Positions 1 through 11,406 are shown, counted from the first letter of the stretch. The stretch is DNA of 64,000 nucleotides from Calamus simplicifolius (GCA_900491605.1 UESW01004234.1:1-64000); one strand, 5' to 3'. Notes: generated from the letters alone by a model not told the origin. Numbers and translations are program-made.

Positions 1-638
1 TCTGATGCATAAAATTAAATTTTATAAAAAATTAATTAATAAATATTGCGACGCAATTTATTGCGTCGCAATATTTAAAATTATATATAAAAATTAAAAT
101 TATTAATAAATATTGCGACGCATCAAATTGCGTCGCAATATTAAATTAATTTTTAAAAATTAAAAATTATTAATAAATATTGCGACGCATCAAATTGCGT
201 CGCAATAATAAAAATTTTAAAATAATAAATTATTATTAAATATTGCGACGCATTAATTGGGTCGCAATATTTAATAATAAATTTTTTTGTTTTAAAATTT
301 AATTATAAATATTGCGACGCAATTATATGCGTCGCAATATTTATTAATAAATTTTTAATTTTAAATATTAATTTTTAATATTGCGACGCAATTTGATGCG
401 TCGCAATATTTATTAATAAATTTTTTTAAAAAATTTAATTTTAAATTTAGCGATGCATTTATATGCGTCGCAGAGCGTCGCAAATGCGTCGCAATACTGC
501 GACGCAATTGCGACAAAAGTGTATTGCGACGGGGAGTTGAGCGACGCCATCATTGCGTCGCAATTGCGTCGCTAAACATGGTATAGCGACGTAATTGCGA
601 CGCATTTAGGCGTCGCAATATTTAAATTTCTTGTAGTG
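1..638. mobile_element. CACTA (En/Spm) transposon terminal region
   Basis: The segment ends with TTTCTTGTAGTG at 627-638, the reverse complement of the typical CACTA-superfamily terminus CACTACAAGAAA. Inside that end, the whole stretch is built of short palindromic modules of the form TTGCGACGCA-spacer-TGCGTCGCAA, separated by AT-rich spacers of about 40-60 bases. Such subterminal repeats are the usual transposase-binding region of CACTA elements. The other end and any transposase gene lie left of the window, so size and autonomy are unknown. The three bases after the end (ATA, 639-641) would be one half of a 3-bp target duplication that cannot be checked here. Confidence 0.85.
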
Positions 639-1026
639 ATAAGTTACTTGTTATTTAAATGCAGATAGAAATTGTCACAAATTTTACAACCTCACGCTTT
701 AGAACAATAATTGTTGTCATCAAAATTAAGATCCATGGCCAACTAGCCACTCATGTTTTGAAGATGAAATAGAATCTTTAATTATTTTCATTAAAAAGAA
801 AGAGATGTAGAATCTTAGATGATCGTGCATGATCATCTTTGCACTCAAAACAGGGCTTCAATATGAACTACTGGAGCAACAGGGCCTTGACAACTGATGT
901 TGAGAAAGATAACAAATTTGATGGAATATAGATGAAAAATAGAAAAATAAAATGCTCGAGTGAAAGGCATGACTTACAGAGGAAAATAACAGCTGAATAA
1001 AATACTAACCTTTCAGAAAGAGTGCT
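639..1026. other. Spacer between CACTA end and NLR gene
   Basis: AT-rich sequence with no recognisable coding potential or repeat structure. It lies downstream of the NLR stop codon and would include its 3' UTR. No element boundary other than the CACTA end at 638 is visible. Confidence 0.5.
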
Positions 1027-3822
1027 TCAGGATAGAGTTTCTTCTCTCCACTCGTCTCCATTCGACCATGTATGCCTAATTAGGGGGATGTGTTGAACCT
1101 TCTGTCGCTCGTCCACGTTCCCACTTCCTCCACGTATTCTCTCTATGAACTCCTCTGGCATCTGCACCAAGTGCAAGGCTTGGAGGCTTGTTAGATGTTC
1201 AATACCCTGAGGTAGCAGGTTCATTCCTCTGCAGCGATGCAGGGACAATTCAGACAGGTTTGGCAATGCCCCTTCCTCCATGATTATCGAATCGAGCTGG
1301 TTCGATCCAGCCAATAAGAAGTACTTGAGTTTAGGAAAGTCTCCTGCATGGAAGCACATCTCCTGCCCCTCATACGCCTCGCTTATCTCTAGTGCGGCCA
1401 AATTAGGCAGCGCACGCAGCAAACGCAGTGGGTCTTCTCTCAAGCTAGACCAATGCAAATTCAACTGCCGAAGGTCCGTCAGAGATCCCAACCAGTGAGG
1501 AAGCACACCATGTTCTAGTCGTCCTTCTAAATAAAGCTTCCTGTAGAGGAACCCTGGTGGCTTTAGATTTTCCAACCGCAGTGACTCTCCTTCGTCGCTG
1601 CCTATAATGGCCAGGGTGACCAGGTGGCTCATCTTTGATATGGAGGAACAGAGCTCCACTGAATGCTTGCCTCTTTCTGTGCTTATTGTCAAGGATCTCA
1701 GTTGTGTGAGATTGCCCATGTGTCGGACCATGTCTTCATCTGCTTCAACTGAATGCAGACTCTGCAAGTTCTTCAAATTCCATAGCCCTTTGGGTGCTTT
1801 AACACAAGGACAACTACCCAGCACAGGAAAATCTGGATATCTACTTTGCGCAATTAAATGTCGCAGATTCCTGAGTTGAGTAATCCCATCGGGCAGCTCC
1901 TCAATATTACTGTCATATAGATCTAAGGTTTGTAGCTTTCGCAGCCTTCCCAAGGATCTAGGAAGCTTCTTCACCAATGTTCTCCTCAAACCCAGGTAAT
2001 GCAAGTTGAATAAACTGGTCACTTCGTCTGGAACAGCCTCAATGGGAGCACCTTCTAGATCCAAAACCCTCAAAAGGCTAAAGCTACTTTCCATTGTAGT
2101 CAATGACTTCCAAGAGAAACTAGTCATGTCCAACATGAAGAGAGAGCGAACATTGGACATACCTCTCAGTGGTTGTGAATCATTGATGTCCTTTTGAATT
2201 GATATGCGACGAGCTTTGCCAATCAATTCGGCTTCATCATCATTATAAACCATGCCGAAGTATTCTTGTTTAGATATTGTCAAAGTTAACTCTCTCACAA
2301 GATCATGCATTCGACATAACTTCGCTCTACCAAATTCATTCCTTTCCACGACTTGAAGCATACATCGATGAATAAGCTCATTGAGGTTTCTCTCTGCCTC
2401 CTGTTCTTCAGATATTCCTTTCCTTTCTGAACAAAACCTTCTGCAACCCATAACCGGATTAGCTTCTTCCTCCTTATGAGATGATCCTCTGGAAACATGC
2501 TACAATATAGGAAGCAGCTTCGTAGATGATAAGGGAGATCTTTGAAACTGAGATGCAATATATTTTTCACCCTTTGGGACATCGGCATGTCAGAGTCTTC
2601 CCAATTGAAGCCCTCATAGAATTCCCTCCATTCCAATTCTTCCCTCTCTCGATATGACAGGCGCTGCCCGCGGCCACAATAGCAAGAGGTAAGCCGTGGC
2701 ACCTCTCCAAGATCTTTCTCGCCCAGTACTCAAGATCTGGAGGGCAACTTTTGTCTGGATATTTCTGGAATGCTTTGTTACAGAAGAGAACCCATGAGTC
2801 GTCCTCTTGCAGAGGCTGTAGTTCGAGAACACGGCCTGCAACTGCTATGTGTGCTACATGCTGATGCCGAGTTGTTAGGATAATTCTGCTTCCACATTTA
2901 CTATTTACCAGCATTGGACTTATTTCTTCATACCAACGATTTGCGTGCCACACATCATCTAGGACAAGAAGATACCTCTTCTGTTGCAAATAACCGTGAA
3001 GTGTCTCCGCCAGTCTGTCCCCAGGTAGTGTGTCAATGTTGGGTGGACGAATGTCATCATTTCGCTTGAAGAAGTCTTCTATGATTCTTTTTGTTAGATC
3101 TTCGGCTGTATATTCTTGGGAGACAGTCACCGCGCTCTGCAATCAAAATGCCGCTTTACTTCTTGTCTCTTGTAGACTTCATCAACAAGAGTGGTCTTTC
3201 CCAGTCCACCCATCCCCCATACTGAAACTATGGTGCGTGATGGCTCGTCATCAATCAGCAACCCCACTATCCGCTTCTTGTGTTCCTCAAAGCCCACGAT
3301 CTCATCTTCATCAGGGAAGTGAGGAGGATCCTTACGGTGTCGGTGTCTTTCAGCAGAATCATCTGGGTGGCTCGTCCTCTCATCGATACCATAACTTTGT
3401 CTCAACCTTGAAAGGCTGGCAAGTTTTTCTTGAGCTTCTTGTAACTTGTTTCGGATACCACGCCAGGCCTTGAAATGCTTGTATTGTTTGAAAGTTCCGT
3501 GGAAAGAACCAAAGAATCCACGCCGATGCTGCTCTCCCACTAGATAAGCATATTCGTCGATGATGTCTTCGAGCTGGTAGACCAGGTCCCTTAGAATCTT
3601 CACCCACTCTTGCCATCGTTGGTCAAAATCTTTCCTTCTATCCACATCTTTTATGTAGGCTGCCATGAGATCAAACTCATACTTGATTGATTTCAGTTTG
3701 CTGTGTACTTCTGCCCATGGCGAAGCAGCTTTGAGCAGTCGGGAACAAGCCGGTATGAGTGCTTTTTCAGCGATGCCAGGCCCCATCTTTGCGATCGCAG
3801 ACATTAAGAGAGCTTCTGCCAT
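1027..3822 (-). CDS. RPM1-like CC-NB-LRR disease resistance protein, three frame breaks
   Basis: Intronless NLR of about 930 residues, the usual length for RPM1-like receptors. Reading from ATG at 3822: an N-terminal Rx-type coiled coil (first ~170 residues); the NB-ARC P-loop GMGGLGKTT (3190-3216), kinase-2 YLLVLDDVW, RNBS-B GSRIILTTR, GLPL, RNBS-D CFLYCSMFPED and MHD (CRMHDLVREL); then about 12 LRRs to the stop near 1027. Such proteins act in the cytosol or at membranes as ATP/ADP-switched sensors of pathogen effectors. As printed, the frame shifts near 3131-3135 (inside RNBS-A, after HFDCRA), near 2658-2664 (after GLPLAIVAAGSA) and near 2428-2436 (after WVAEGF). Each break is a one-base change with conserved sequence resuming at once, and I saw no other stop codons. 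That pattern fits assembly error at least as well as a young pseudogene. The effector it might recognise cannot be told from sequence. Confidence 0.88.
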
Positions 3823-4075
3823 GTTTGAGCTGCCTGATCTCAGGGAAGTTGTATGTGAGTATGGGAACAGGAAGGTTAGGACATCAGCTTAATTTGAAGG
3901 TAAAGGAAAAAATTAATTCAATTGAATTGCCCTACTTACCACAACCAGCTTATAAAATCCGAATTTTTCCCTCTCAAATCACCACCACCACCTCATCTCT
4001 TTATTTTTGCTAAATCTTTGACCTCCTCCATCACCGTCTTCCCTGCGCAGTCATCTTCCAGTTCTGGGCTCATGT
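3823..4075. promoter_or_regulatory. Upstream region of the NLR gene
   Basis: Non-coding DNA immediately 5' of the NLR start (the gene reads leftwards from 3822). It is A/T- and C/T-rich with a CACCACCACC run near 3980. I see no certain TATA box or other defined element, so only the position supports a promoter role. Confidence 0.35.
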
Positions 4076-5600
4076 GTGCAAGTTCTTCTCAGCATGAGAA
4101 GATCCAGTTTCTCTGCCATTTTGATGGTGTTTTTGTGGGACTTGGTCCATGGAGGAGCATATCCGCTCCCTGGAATCAAAGGAGGGGACACTTCTAGCTG
4201 GCGTGACCATCCTCCCACATGCGCGTGCCTCGGGAGCAGGCAAGTTGCCAAATATAAATTTATAAAACAACTATTTTATTATTTGTTTATAATCTCGTTC
4301 TCAGGTTTTGTTCATATGATTTGGCTCACCCATCTCTTATTATTATTTATTTAGTTTTAATATATATATATAGATATATATATAATATATTAACCTGTGC
4401 TGTTTGTCTGGGGCCCACAGCTGGCTCCTCCAGTTCGAGGTGAGCCACCCGATCAACGCCGTCGCGTCGAAATCGGACGGCTCAGAAGTTTCTACGGGGT
4501 CCGTCGATCCGAGCTGTTGGAATTCGTTTCTGATGCAGGGAGTAGGGTGGTCCAAAAGCGTCGAATCGTGTTTGGAGGGATCGATTCGACGACCCGGCTG
4601 GGGATCCACGAAGTACATGAGCAAGGAGGAGGTCTTCTCCGGCACCCTCAGCAACGATTCCTTCAGGAACGCAGGTGCGCCCTCGGACCATTCTATTTCA
4701 ATCTCAACCGTTGATTCCAGGATAAATCTTGTCGTAGCCGTCCGTTTGGTGCCATGGGTTGGGGGAGGGCGGGTTAGAAAGAAGAAGGTCGTTTCCAGTT
4801 GGTTTATTTTTGCCCCTCAAAGTACAAGAAACCGGTGGAAGCGATCTGGGAAACAAAGGAGGCTGTTCTTGAAACCGGTGCCGTTTGACACCGGTATTAC
4901 AATTTTAGCGTGAGAGACAAAGTTTTTACAAAAATAGGATGAAAATGAAAAACGTTGACGCCGCGTCTGCGGTAGCTGGAATGGTTACGTAAAAATGCCA
5001 TTCGAAATGACTGATAGCAGGGGAAACCCTTCTTAAAAGCGTCGCACTCAAAAGTGCCACTTGAAAGTTCATTAAATGGTGAGGCATGGATAATATTATA
5101 TGATTATATGAATTTATCTGAAACAAAAATTTATGAACTGAGACTTAATTCATTTTGTTGTCATCTTTAACAGAAGAGAGCAAACAGGAGCAGGTGGCCA
5201 AAACGGAGAAGCCAATGGTTGGAATTATGAAAAAAGTTTGAGTAGGATTAAATCTCAAGGCCCTGTGCTTCAAAATTTTGTGCTTATTGATGTAACTAGC
5301 GGGCTTTGGCTATTTAGCGCCAATTTAGATCATCATCCATTGCTGGGACATATTAAAGACAATCTTCAAATAGCACCCATCCCAAGTTTTGATATTGTAA
5401 GGGTGTCAGAGGATGTTTCTGTTTCTTCGAGGCACCCTTTAAGCAGAGCCATCTGGGTTTATTTCTTAGGTTTTTGTCCCAATCTTTTGTTTATGATTTT
5501 GTTCTTGTTTGCTCATTTTGGTAAGCTAGCTTTTCTGGTTTTAATCAGACACCTACTGTAGTGAAATAAATATTAAGCTTATGACAGTGGTTCGTTTAAA
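4076..5600. other. Unrecognised stretch with weak coding character
   Basis: GC-rich islands at 4070-4250 and 4400-4720 contain short open frames on both strands. One, from 4094, starts with a hydrophobic run (SAILMVFLW) like a signal peptide, but it soon becomes low-complexity and no family is recognisable. A (TA)n tract lies at about 4360-4390. A further open stretch at 5238-5561 ends in a hydrophobic tail and again matches nothing I know. This could be decayed exons of the gene-fragment cluster that follows, or simple non-coding DNA. I do not assign a gene. Confidence 0.3.
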
Positions 5601-6340
5601 TGCATGGAATTCGTTCTAAGTTAATAGAGATGTGGAACTAATGCATGGAATTCCTCTTTTCAAAGTTTTATTTTTAAATGGGCTTAGAGATGAATGCCGA
5701 CGCATGCATCTGGGACCATAGTCTGGAGTGGCAATTGGACTAAGCTTCATTAGGGCTCAGTCTAATGCAGCTCCTCTGCTACTTAATATTAAATATTGGG
5801 ATATTGAGGCTTAGATTGAGCTTGATGAAGTTTCACTTCAAGTTAGGACAACCTTTTCTCTTTTTTTTATGGATTAGAACTTAGTTTTAACATATGTTGT
5901 GAATTGATCCAAAGAGAAAAAAAAAATTACTTGAAAGGGAAGAAGACTCTCCGTGGATGGGCTCGCAGAGTGCTCACGGAGGGAAGGGAAGGAGGCCTCT
6001 CGGGCACGTGATGGGAAGGACACCATGTGATCCTCCTAGTAGAGAGCGTGACAAGCGACTCAGGCATCGGGTGAAGAGGCGAGCAATGGGGGACCCGGGT
6101 GGAGAGGCGGAGCGATGGAGTAGAGGGCGCCTGTGTCGAGATAAGTGGTACTATGAGAAAGCACCACTACAAGTGGTGCTTTCTGAAAGTGCGACACCAA
6201 TTGGTGCTTTTAGAAAGTGTCATTCCCTGTATAAGTAGATGAATAATGCATACGTTGTGTAGACCTGCTTTATTCTCTGGCATGTTTAGCTTTACTGAGA
6301 TCATTATTCCTTCAGTGGACTTAAGCTAAATTGTTTTACT
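5601..6340. other. Spacer with no assigned gene
   Basis: An AT-rich half (5601-5940) is followed by a GC-rich, purine-biased half (5941-6140) and then a perfect short hairpin (listed separately). The open frame at 5957-6238 is rich in Arg and Gly and has no family resemblance, so it is probably chance in GC-rich DNA. Confidence 0.35.
6156..6184. repeat. Perfect 13-bp inverted repeat, 3-nt loop
   Basis: AGAAAGCACCACT (6156-6168) and AGTGGTGCTTTCT (6172-6184) are exact reverse complements around ACA. A second, weaker palindrome (CACCAATTGGTG) follows about 12 bases later with related flanks, which looks like a decayed repeat of the same module. It could be part of a foldback or MITE-type element, but no outer boundaries are visible. 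Confidence 0.6.
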
Positions 6341-6353
6341 TATAGAGAATCAA

Positions 6354-6492
6354 ATGTCATACAAGAGTCAGCTGCAAAATTTTGTGCAGAGGAAAAATAT
6401 TGATTTATCAATATATACCTGTGTTCACAAGGGTTTACCTCATGCTCCTCGCTTTAAAGCTAGAGTGACAGTTGATGGAAAACCTTTTGACA
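6354..6492 (+). pseudogene. dsRNA-binding domain exon fragment (DRB-like)
   Basis: From ATG at 6354 the frame gives about 47 residues with the first half of a dsRBD: MSYKSQLQNF (helix 1 start), then IYTCVHKGLPHAPRFKARV and VDGKPFDS (beta 1 and beta 2). The GLPHAPRF segment is the hallmark loop of plant DRB proteins, which bind dsRNA and partner Dicer-like enzymes. An acceptor-like TTATAG at 6340-6345 precedes the ATG, as in DRB genes whose ATG exon follows a 5' UTR intron. Unspliced, the frame hits TGA right after FDS. Using GT at 6493 as donor, it could join the exon at 6579. Beta 3 and helix 2, including the conserved Lys patch, are missing, so it cannot be a full domain. Best read as a captured or truncated gene fragment. 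Confidence 0.65.
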
Positions 6493-6578
6493 GTTGATTG
6501 GTTAATTATAACAAGAAGCAGTTTTGGATGTAACTTGATCCCAAACTGGTATATGATTGCTATCATCTTTGATAACAG

Positions 6579-6716
6579 GTGCAAATGTTCAAGTTGAAGC
6601 TCTTCCCCCACCACCCTGGGAAACACAAACAGTGCAGAGTAGCCAATTGCCTAACTTGCAGTCTCTTCCCCAACCAATGCTAGGCAACAATCTAGTAGGC
6701 ATGCATCCCCTATCAT
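6579..6716 (+). pseudogene. Probable TOM1-like (VHS/GAT) C-terminal exon fragment
   Basis: An acceptor-like GATAACAG ends at 6578. The following open frame reads ANVQVEALPPPPWETQ and then a Gln/Pro-rich stretch. Plant TOM1-like (TOL) proteins, ESCRT-0-type ubiquitin receptors in endosomal sorting, carry a disordered Q/P-rich tail with an LPPPPWE/LPAPPWE motif, and this fragment resembles that tail. The VHS and GAT domains are absent nearby. After about 45 residues the frame passes into AT-rich DNA with no donor I can defend. The identification rests on one low-complexity motif and is tentative. Confidence 0.42.
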
Positions 6717-6925
6717 TGTTGGAAATTAAACTTGATATTTTTAAAGTAACTTTGAAAGAAGAAATTTTTACCTTGAAAACCTATAGTAGCATAGGAAATT
6801 GCTGGAATTAGTTGCATAGAAAGTTGTTGTTATTAAGTTACATAAGAAGTTGTTATTCTGAATTAAGTAATATGTATTTATTTCTAGTAGACAAAGAGTT
6901 ATTTTATAATTATAAAAGGCCATGT

Positions 6926-8925
6926 TGTTGGAATTATATCCTAAAGCCAATCATTTGATGATTGTGCTAATGTAAATTGTATATAAATTGATATATTAAT
7001 AAAAGTTATTTGGCAGTTTATTCATTACAAGAACATCTTCTTAATACTCCTGATTGTAATGAAGCCCTCAGGATCTTCCTTCACGATAAAGAGGATTTAT
7101 CTTTGAAGGTCCTTAAAAGAGTTCGCGACCAAATGATATACTATGACAGGGCCATAGTACTATCAATTATAGGACGTTGTATATCATATTTGTTGGTTGT
7201 CCTCTTAACCAAGGAGTGTAGAGACACTAGTATGACATACAGGTGGAAGTGTAGGAGTACATTTCACGAACGTGACTCATTTCCGGATACTCTACTGTCA
7301 AGAGTTAATCGAGAAGATATAGGTATAAGTATCCTTCAGACCTGAAGATCACAACCAGTGGCTTACAAGCAACTCATTGTACTTAGGTGCCGGACCACCT
7401 GGATTTCTAATCCAGCTACGAAAGGTTACTGGGTGCAGTCAAGTACTTGTGGTAGTCAGTTGTGGATCAAGATGGAATTTGACCTATCCCGTTAAAAGGA
7501 GAAATGCTTGTGTTTCAATTTAGCAAGACCTTGGCCAAGGCACTTCATGTGAAAGTCACATGATCACTAAAGTTGAAATCACTTTATGGATTTGCTATTT
7601 AGAGTTGACAGGCTCTTAAGCCATCCTTAGCATTTGTGGTCAAGAGGATGAATTATACGGTAACTGTTTCTTAGGGTTCTTGGAGTTTGCTCGGCAACTC
7701 TTCGACCTATCCGAACGTCGGGTTCCATTGCTAGATGGGCACATCGATTAGTATAGAAAGTTGGTTCTATGCTACCGGCTTAGGTTCGAACCTAGAGAGT
7801 CACACGCATAGAAGTTTCCTAGGATGATCTGTTTGCTGATCAACGATTGAGAATCGTATATGATTTAATTAATCAATTTGATTGATTGAATTATCTCAAT
7901 TGGGTTAAGTACAAGTGAATAAGATTCAATTTGGTTAAGTCCATTAGAAGGACTAGTCAATTTCAAATATTGATTTGAAATTAGACTTGATTTGGATTTA
8001 AATAGATTCAGGACTAGCCAAATTTGATTTGGGCTTGGACCATGATCTATGTGGGTTCAGTCAAATAAATTCAGATCAGATTAAACCATCACCTGAACCC
8101 AAACCTCTCGCATAAGGATCTCATATGATGAGATGGCTAAATCTCATCTCATGAGAGATTAAATTCTCATGTAGAATTTAATGCCTAACATTAATTTTCA
8201 CCGAACGTCGATTTAGCCACGACTCTTTGGTTTTCACCGAACGTCGGATTTAGCCACGTATCTTTGGTTTTCACCGAACGTCGGAATTAAACCAAGAATT
8301 AACCAAGCACCTTCGGCGTCTCTTCGCTTTTACCAAACGACGGAATTCTTAATGTCAGAATTCAATGTTAAGGCTAAATTGAGACTATAAATAGAGGGCA
8401 TTCCCTCACCAGAAAATACATAACAACAATACACGATATCGTGGATTGTAATTCTAAAAAGGTTAGAATAAAAAATCCTGGTGATTCTGGTGTTAGCGGA
8501 AGCGTGGTGGATCTTAGAGGAAGATTCAAGTGGAGGATTCAAGATCAGCAAAGCTATTTTTCCGCGAGCTAGCACTCCGAAAATCCGATCATTCGGGGCT
8601 TCGCGTGGACGATACTAGAGGCCGGACGATTGAACGCTGCAGAGCAATAAGGATTTACCTACTGTTCTTAAGGTAAGCGATTTGATCCCTAGATCTTAAG
8701 GCAGGCTTCAAGATAAGTAGTATGACTAGTCATCTTGAAGATCAAGATATGATCTTGATATTTTTTATTATATGCATATTTTGGATCAATCGATCCTATA
8801 TACAAGGCAAAGATATGATCTTGATGCATGTTAGATAGATTAGTATGTAATCTTTAAAATTTTGCATTGATAATTGTTATCAAATTTTTAAAATATGCAT
8901 GCCTCGGGGATTGTTTCTCCCTACA
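6926..8925 (+). repeat. Family A LTR 1
   Basis: Starts TGTTGG and ends CCTACA. It contains a TATA box (TATAAATA, 8386-8393). Upstream of it are three tandem copies of a 36-37 bp module around TTTTCACCGAACGTCG (starts 8195, 8231, 8268), probably U3 control repeats. It also carries a tRNA-like GGTTCGAACC palindrome. Confidence 0.92.
8386..8393 (+). promoter_or_regulatory. LTR TATA box
   Basis: TATAAATA in the context CTATAAATAGAGGG, about 95 bases after the U3 tandem repeats. The same box occurs in LTR 2 (15957-15964) and LTR 3 (23658-23665), so it is the element's promoter core. The transcription start would lie some 30 bases downstream. Confidence 0.75.
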
Positions 8926-8927
8926 AA

Positions 8928-8940
8928 TGGTATCAGAGCG
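8928..8940 (+). other. Primer binding site (initiator Met tRNA)
   Basis: TGGTATCAGAGCG begins two bases after LTR 1. It matches the complement of the 3' end of plant initiator Met tRNA, the usual copia primer for minus-strand DNA synthesis. The second copy at 16628 reads TGGTATCAGCG, missing an AG. Confidence 0.88.
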
Positions 8941-10531
8941 ATGGTTTCGTATTGATCTAATTTATTGCATGTAAATTAATGCTCCTATTAATTGTGTAAT
9001 CAAGGCTAAAACAAATCTCAGGTCTATTCGGTCACAGATGGATTGAAAATCCAAATTACCCATTCAACGAGGTATTCTGTGACATATTTCTGATAATTTA
9101 AATTGATCTTTGGCTTCAAAACACTGATTACACACACTCTCAAAAATGTTTTATATTTGATACATGTTGATGTTATATAAAACATGATATTTGCATGTTT
9201 AGTATAAAACATAGATATGATATATGATGGCATGATGTCTATGTTATGAAACATACAAATATTTATGAGAGTCTAATTTGAATGTCAAATGTTAATTCAT
9301 AATCTCTTTAGATATGATCTAAATATAGGAATTATGAGTAGTAACATAATACATATGATGCTTGATTGAAATATATGACATGTAAACATGAAATATATTT
9401 AATCCTTTGGGTTAGCTAAATCGGGTCCATAAAGGGTTAGACCCTAAGGTTTAAATCAACTGGACTGTAAGAGTATTTGATCAAATCTAATTAGATTAGG
9501 TTAAGAATGCTCTAAATCAAACAATAGTTGTAGTTGATCATGTCCTTCTCTTTGATTAAACCAAATGGAAGTAGATTAGGCTCCGTGGTTGAGCATGAAT
9601 CTCTTAGATGGTCAAATCAGAATTGGTTAACCATATGATGTCAAGGTGGGTTGGCAAGTTGCTCTAGGATCAACGATCGAATGGTTTTTAATTGGGAGCT
9701 ACTCGTATTGATGCGTCTTTAACGAGTTAATGGCATATCCCTCCCATCGATCTCACTCACCTGGTCAATGTGGTGAACCATTTATGATTCAGATCATTTA
9801 CCTGATTCGGGTTGACCCATGCCTGTAAGGAAATCAGTCTGACTGATTTAGGTGCCACTTAACCTGACTTAATCTTGTTTCATTCTACCGATTTCATAGA
9901 TTCAGTGGGAGAACTTGATTAGTCAATTTATCTTCATATTATTAAAATCCTCTAAAATTATTAGGTCCTTAAAATGAAATAGTTATATGATAACTAGATC
10001 ATAGCCTCCCATTAAGGTGGGTGATAATGAGTCCGATGTCTTGATAATCATTGGAGGCACTCCATGCCTGGTGCTTGTCAACCATCGAATTATCATTCAT
10101 TATATGATAAGTCAGCGTAACTATTAAATAAACAGTCAGGTGAGCCGAGCTTCACTCGGGCTTGGTTGTCTATTGATAGGTTACACTGATTATATCATTT
10201 AATGGTTGGACCTAACCAGAACTTTCAGTGGAGGCACTTCATGCCTGCTGAAGAGGTATATGGGGCAAAACTGAACACTAAGAATTGTTTGGGAAACAAT
10301 TGGTTTTAAACCTACTCTTAGATGCATATGGGTTAGCCAAGCTTCACTTGGGCCTGTATGTAGTTTATGTAGATCTTAGTGCCCGCTAAAGAATTAAGAA
10401 TAATTCTTCGAATTGGGGTGTAGAGGCTGCCAATTTGAACAAAATAGTGGGAGAATCTTTAGACTAAAGTCCAAGTCTTTAGACTGAATCAATTTATATA
10501 CTAATAAACTTTAGTTTTTCCTTATGCAGAA
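8941..10531 (+). other. Untranslated leader of copia family A copy 1
   Basis: About 1.6 kb between primer site and gag without coding frames, repeated almost unchanged at 16640-18225 in copy 2. It contains short repeated phrases such as GGAGGCACT...ATGCCTG (near 10060 and 10224) and TTCACT(C)GGGC. It probably holds packaging and dimerisation signals, but none can be named. Confidence 0.6.
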
Positions 10532-11406
10532 ATGGCCACTAATTTATCATTAAGGTCCCTATTGGATAGTGACAAGTTGAATGGTTCCAATTTCAATAGC
10601 TGGTTCAGAAAACTTAAGATCGTCCTTGAGCATGAGAGGATTCTATATATTCTGAATAATCCTGCACCAAAGATACCTGATGCAAACACCCAAAGTTCTG
10701 AGAGAGACACTTATCAGAAGTGGCTCAATGATAGAACTAGCGTGCGTTGTATCATGCTAGCAGCAATGAACGATGAATTCGGTCGCCGGTTCGAGAATGC
10801 TCAGCCAGAAGAAATCATTCAAGCGTTGAATGAATCTTTCGGCACACCCGACGATGTTGAAAGGCACAAGACTAGTTGTGCTATTTTCAATGCTCGAATG
10901 AGGGATGGATCTCCTGTCACTGATCATGTATTGTATATGATCGAGAAGATAGAACTCCTAAGCAAGCTCGGCTTTCCCTTACATGAGCAGTTGGGAAAAG
11001 ATGCGATCCTGAATTCCTTGCCTCCATCCTTCCGACCTTTCCTTACTCATTTTCGAATGACAAAGCCTGCAGTCAACTACCACGGTTTGTTGGGGTTGTT
11101 ACAGAACTTTGAGAAGGATAACCAGCTCTCTAAGGGTTTGGTTAATGTGGTTGAAGGATCTAAGGTAGGGCGTAAACCCTTTGGGAAAGGGAAGAAGAAA
11201 AAGAATAATAAAAGGTGCAACATGCTAGGACATCTATAAGGGGTCAGATGCAGAAGAAGAAAGTTGATAAAAGTCAAGCTGAATGCTTTCACTGCAAGAT
11301 GCAAGGGCACTGGAAGAGGAACTGTCCTCTTTACATTGCCACACTTGATCAAACAGGCCAAAGAAGAAAAAGGAGCAAGATGTTGCTCAACAAGGTATTT
11401 ATATGA
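10532..11406 (+). pseudogene. gag: Copia gag, copy 1
   Basis: ATG at 10532 opens MATNLSLRSLLDSDKLNG, followed by the NFNSWFRKLKIVL segment typical of copia gag (UBN2/DUF4219-type). A CCHC zinc knuckle (CFHCKMQGHWKRNC) is at 11284-11325. Gag forms the virus-like particle and binds the element RNA. The frame breaks at about 11211, where a run of four A stands against five in copy 2. It breaks again near 11351 (three A against four). Both are homopolymer differences, and copy 2 is open at the same points, so sequence error is a serious possibility. Confidence 0.85.

Noticed and set aside
1280..2197. Plus-strand open frames across the NLR
   Set aside because: Shadows of the minus-strand LRR coding sequence.
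4404..4913. A 169-codon open frame as a gene
   Set aside because: No recognisable domain, no supporting splice or start context, and opposite-strand frames are equally open.
5957..6238. Open frame of 93 codons
   Set aside because: Arg/Gly-rich composition follows from GC-rich DNA. No domain, no splice context, and it ends over the hairpin.
7785..7800. GGTTCGAACC resembling a tRNA T-arm / B box
   Set aside because: Part of every family A LTR. No acceptor stem, D-arm or anticodon arm can be built around it.
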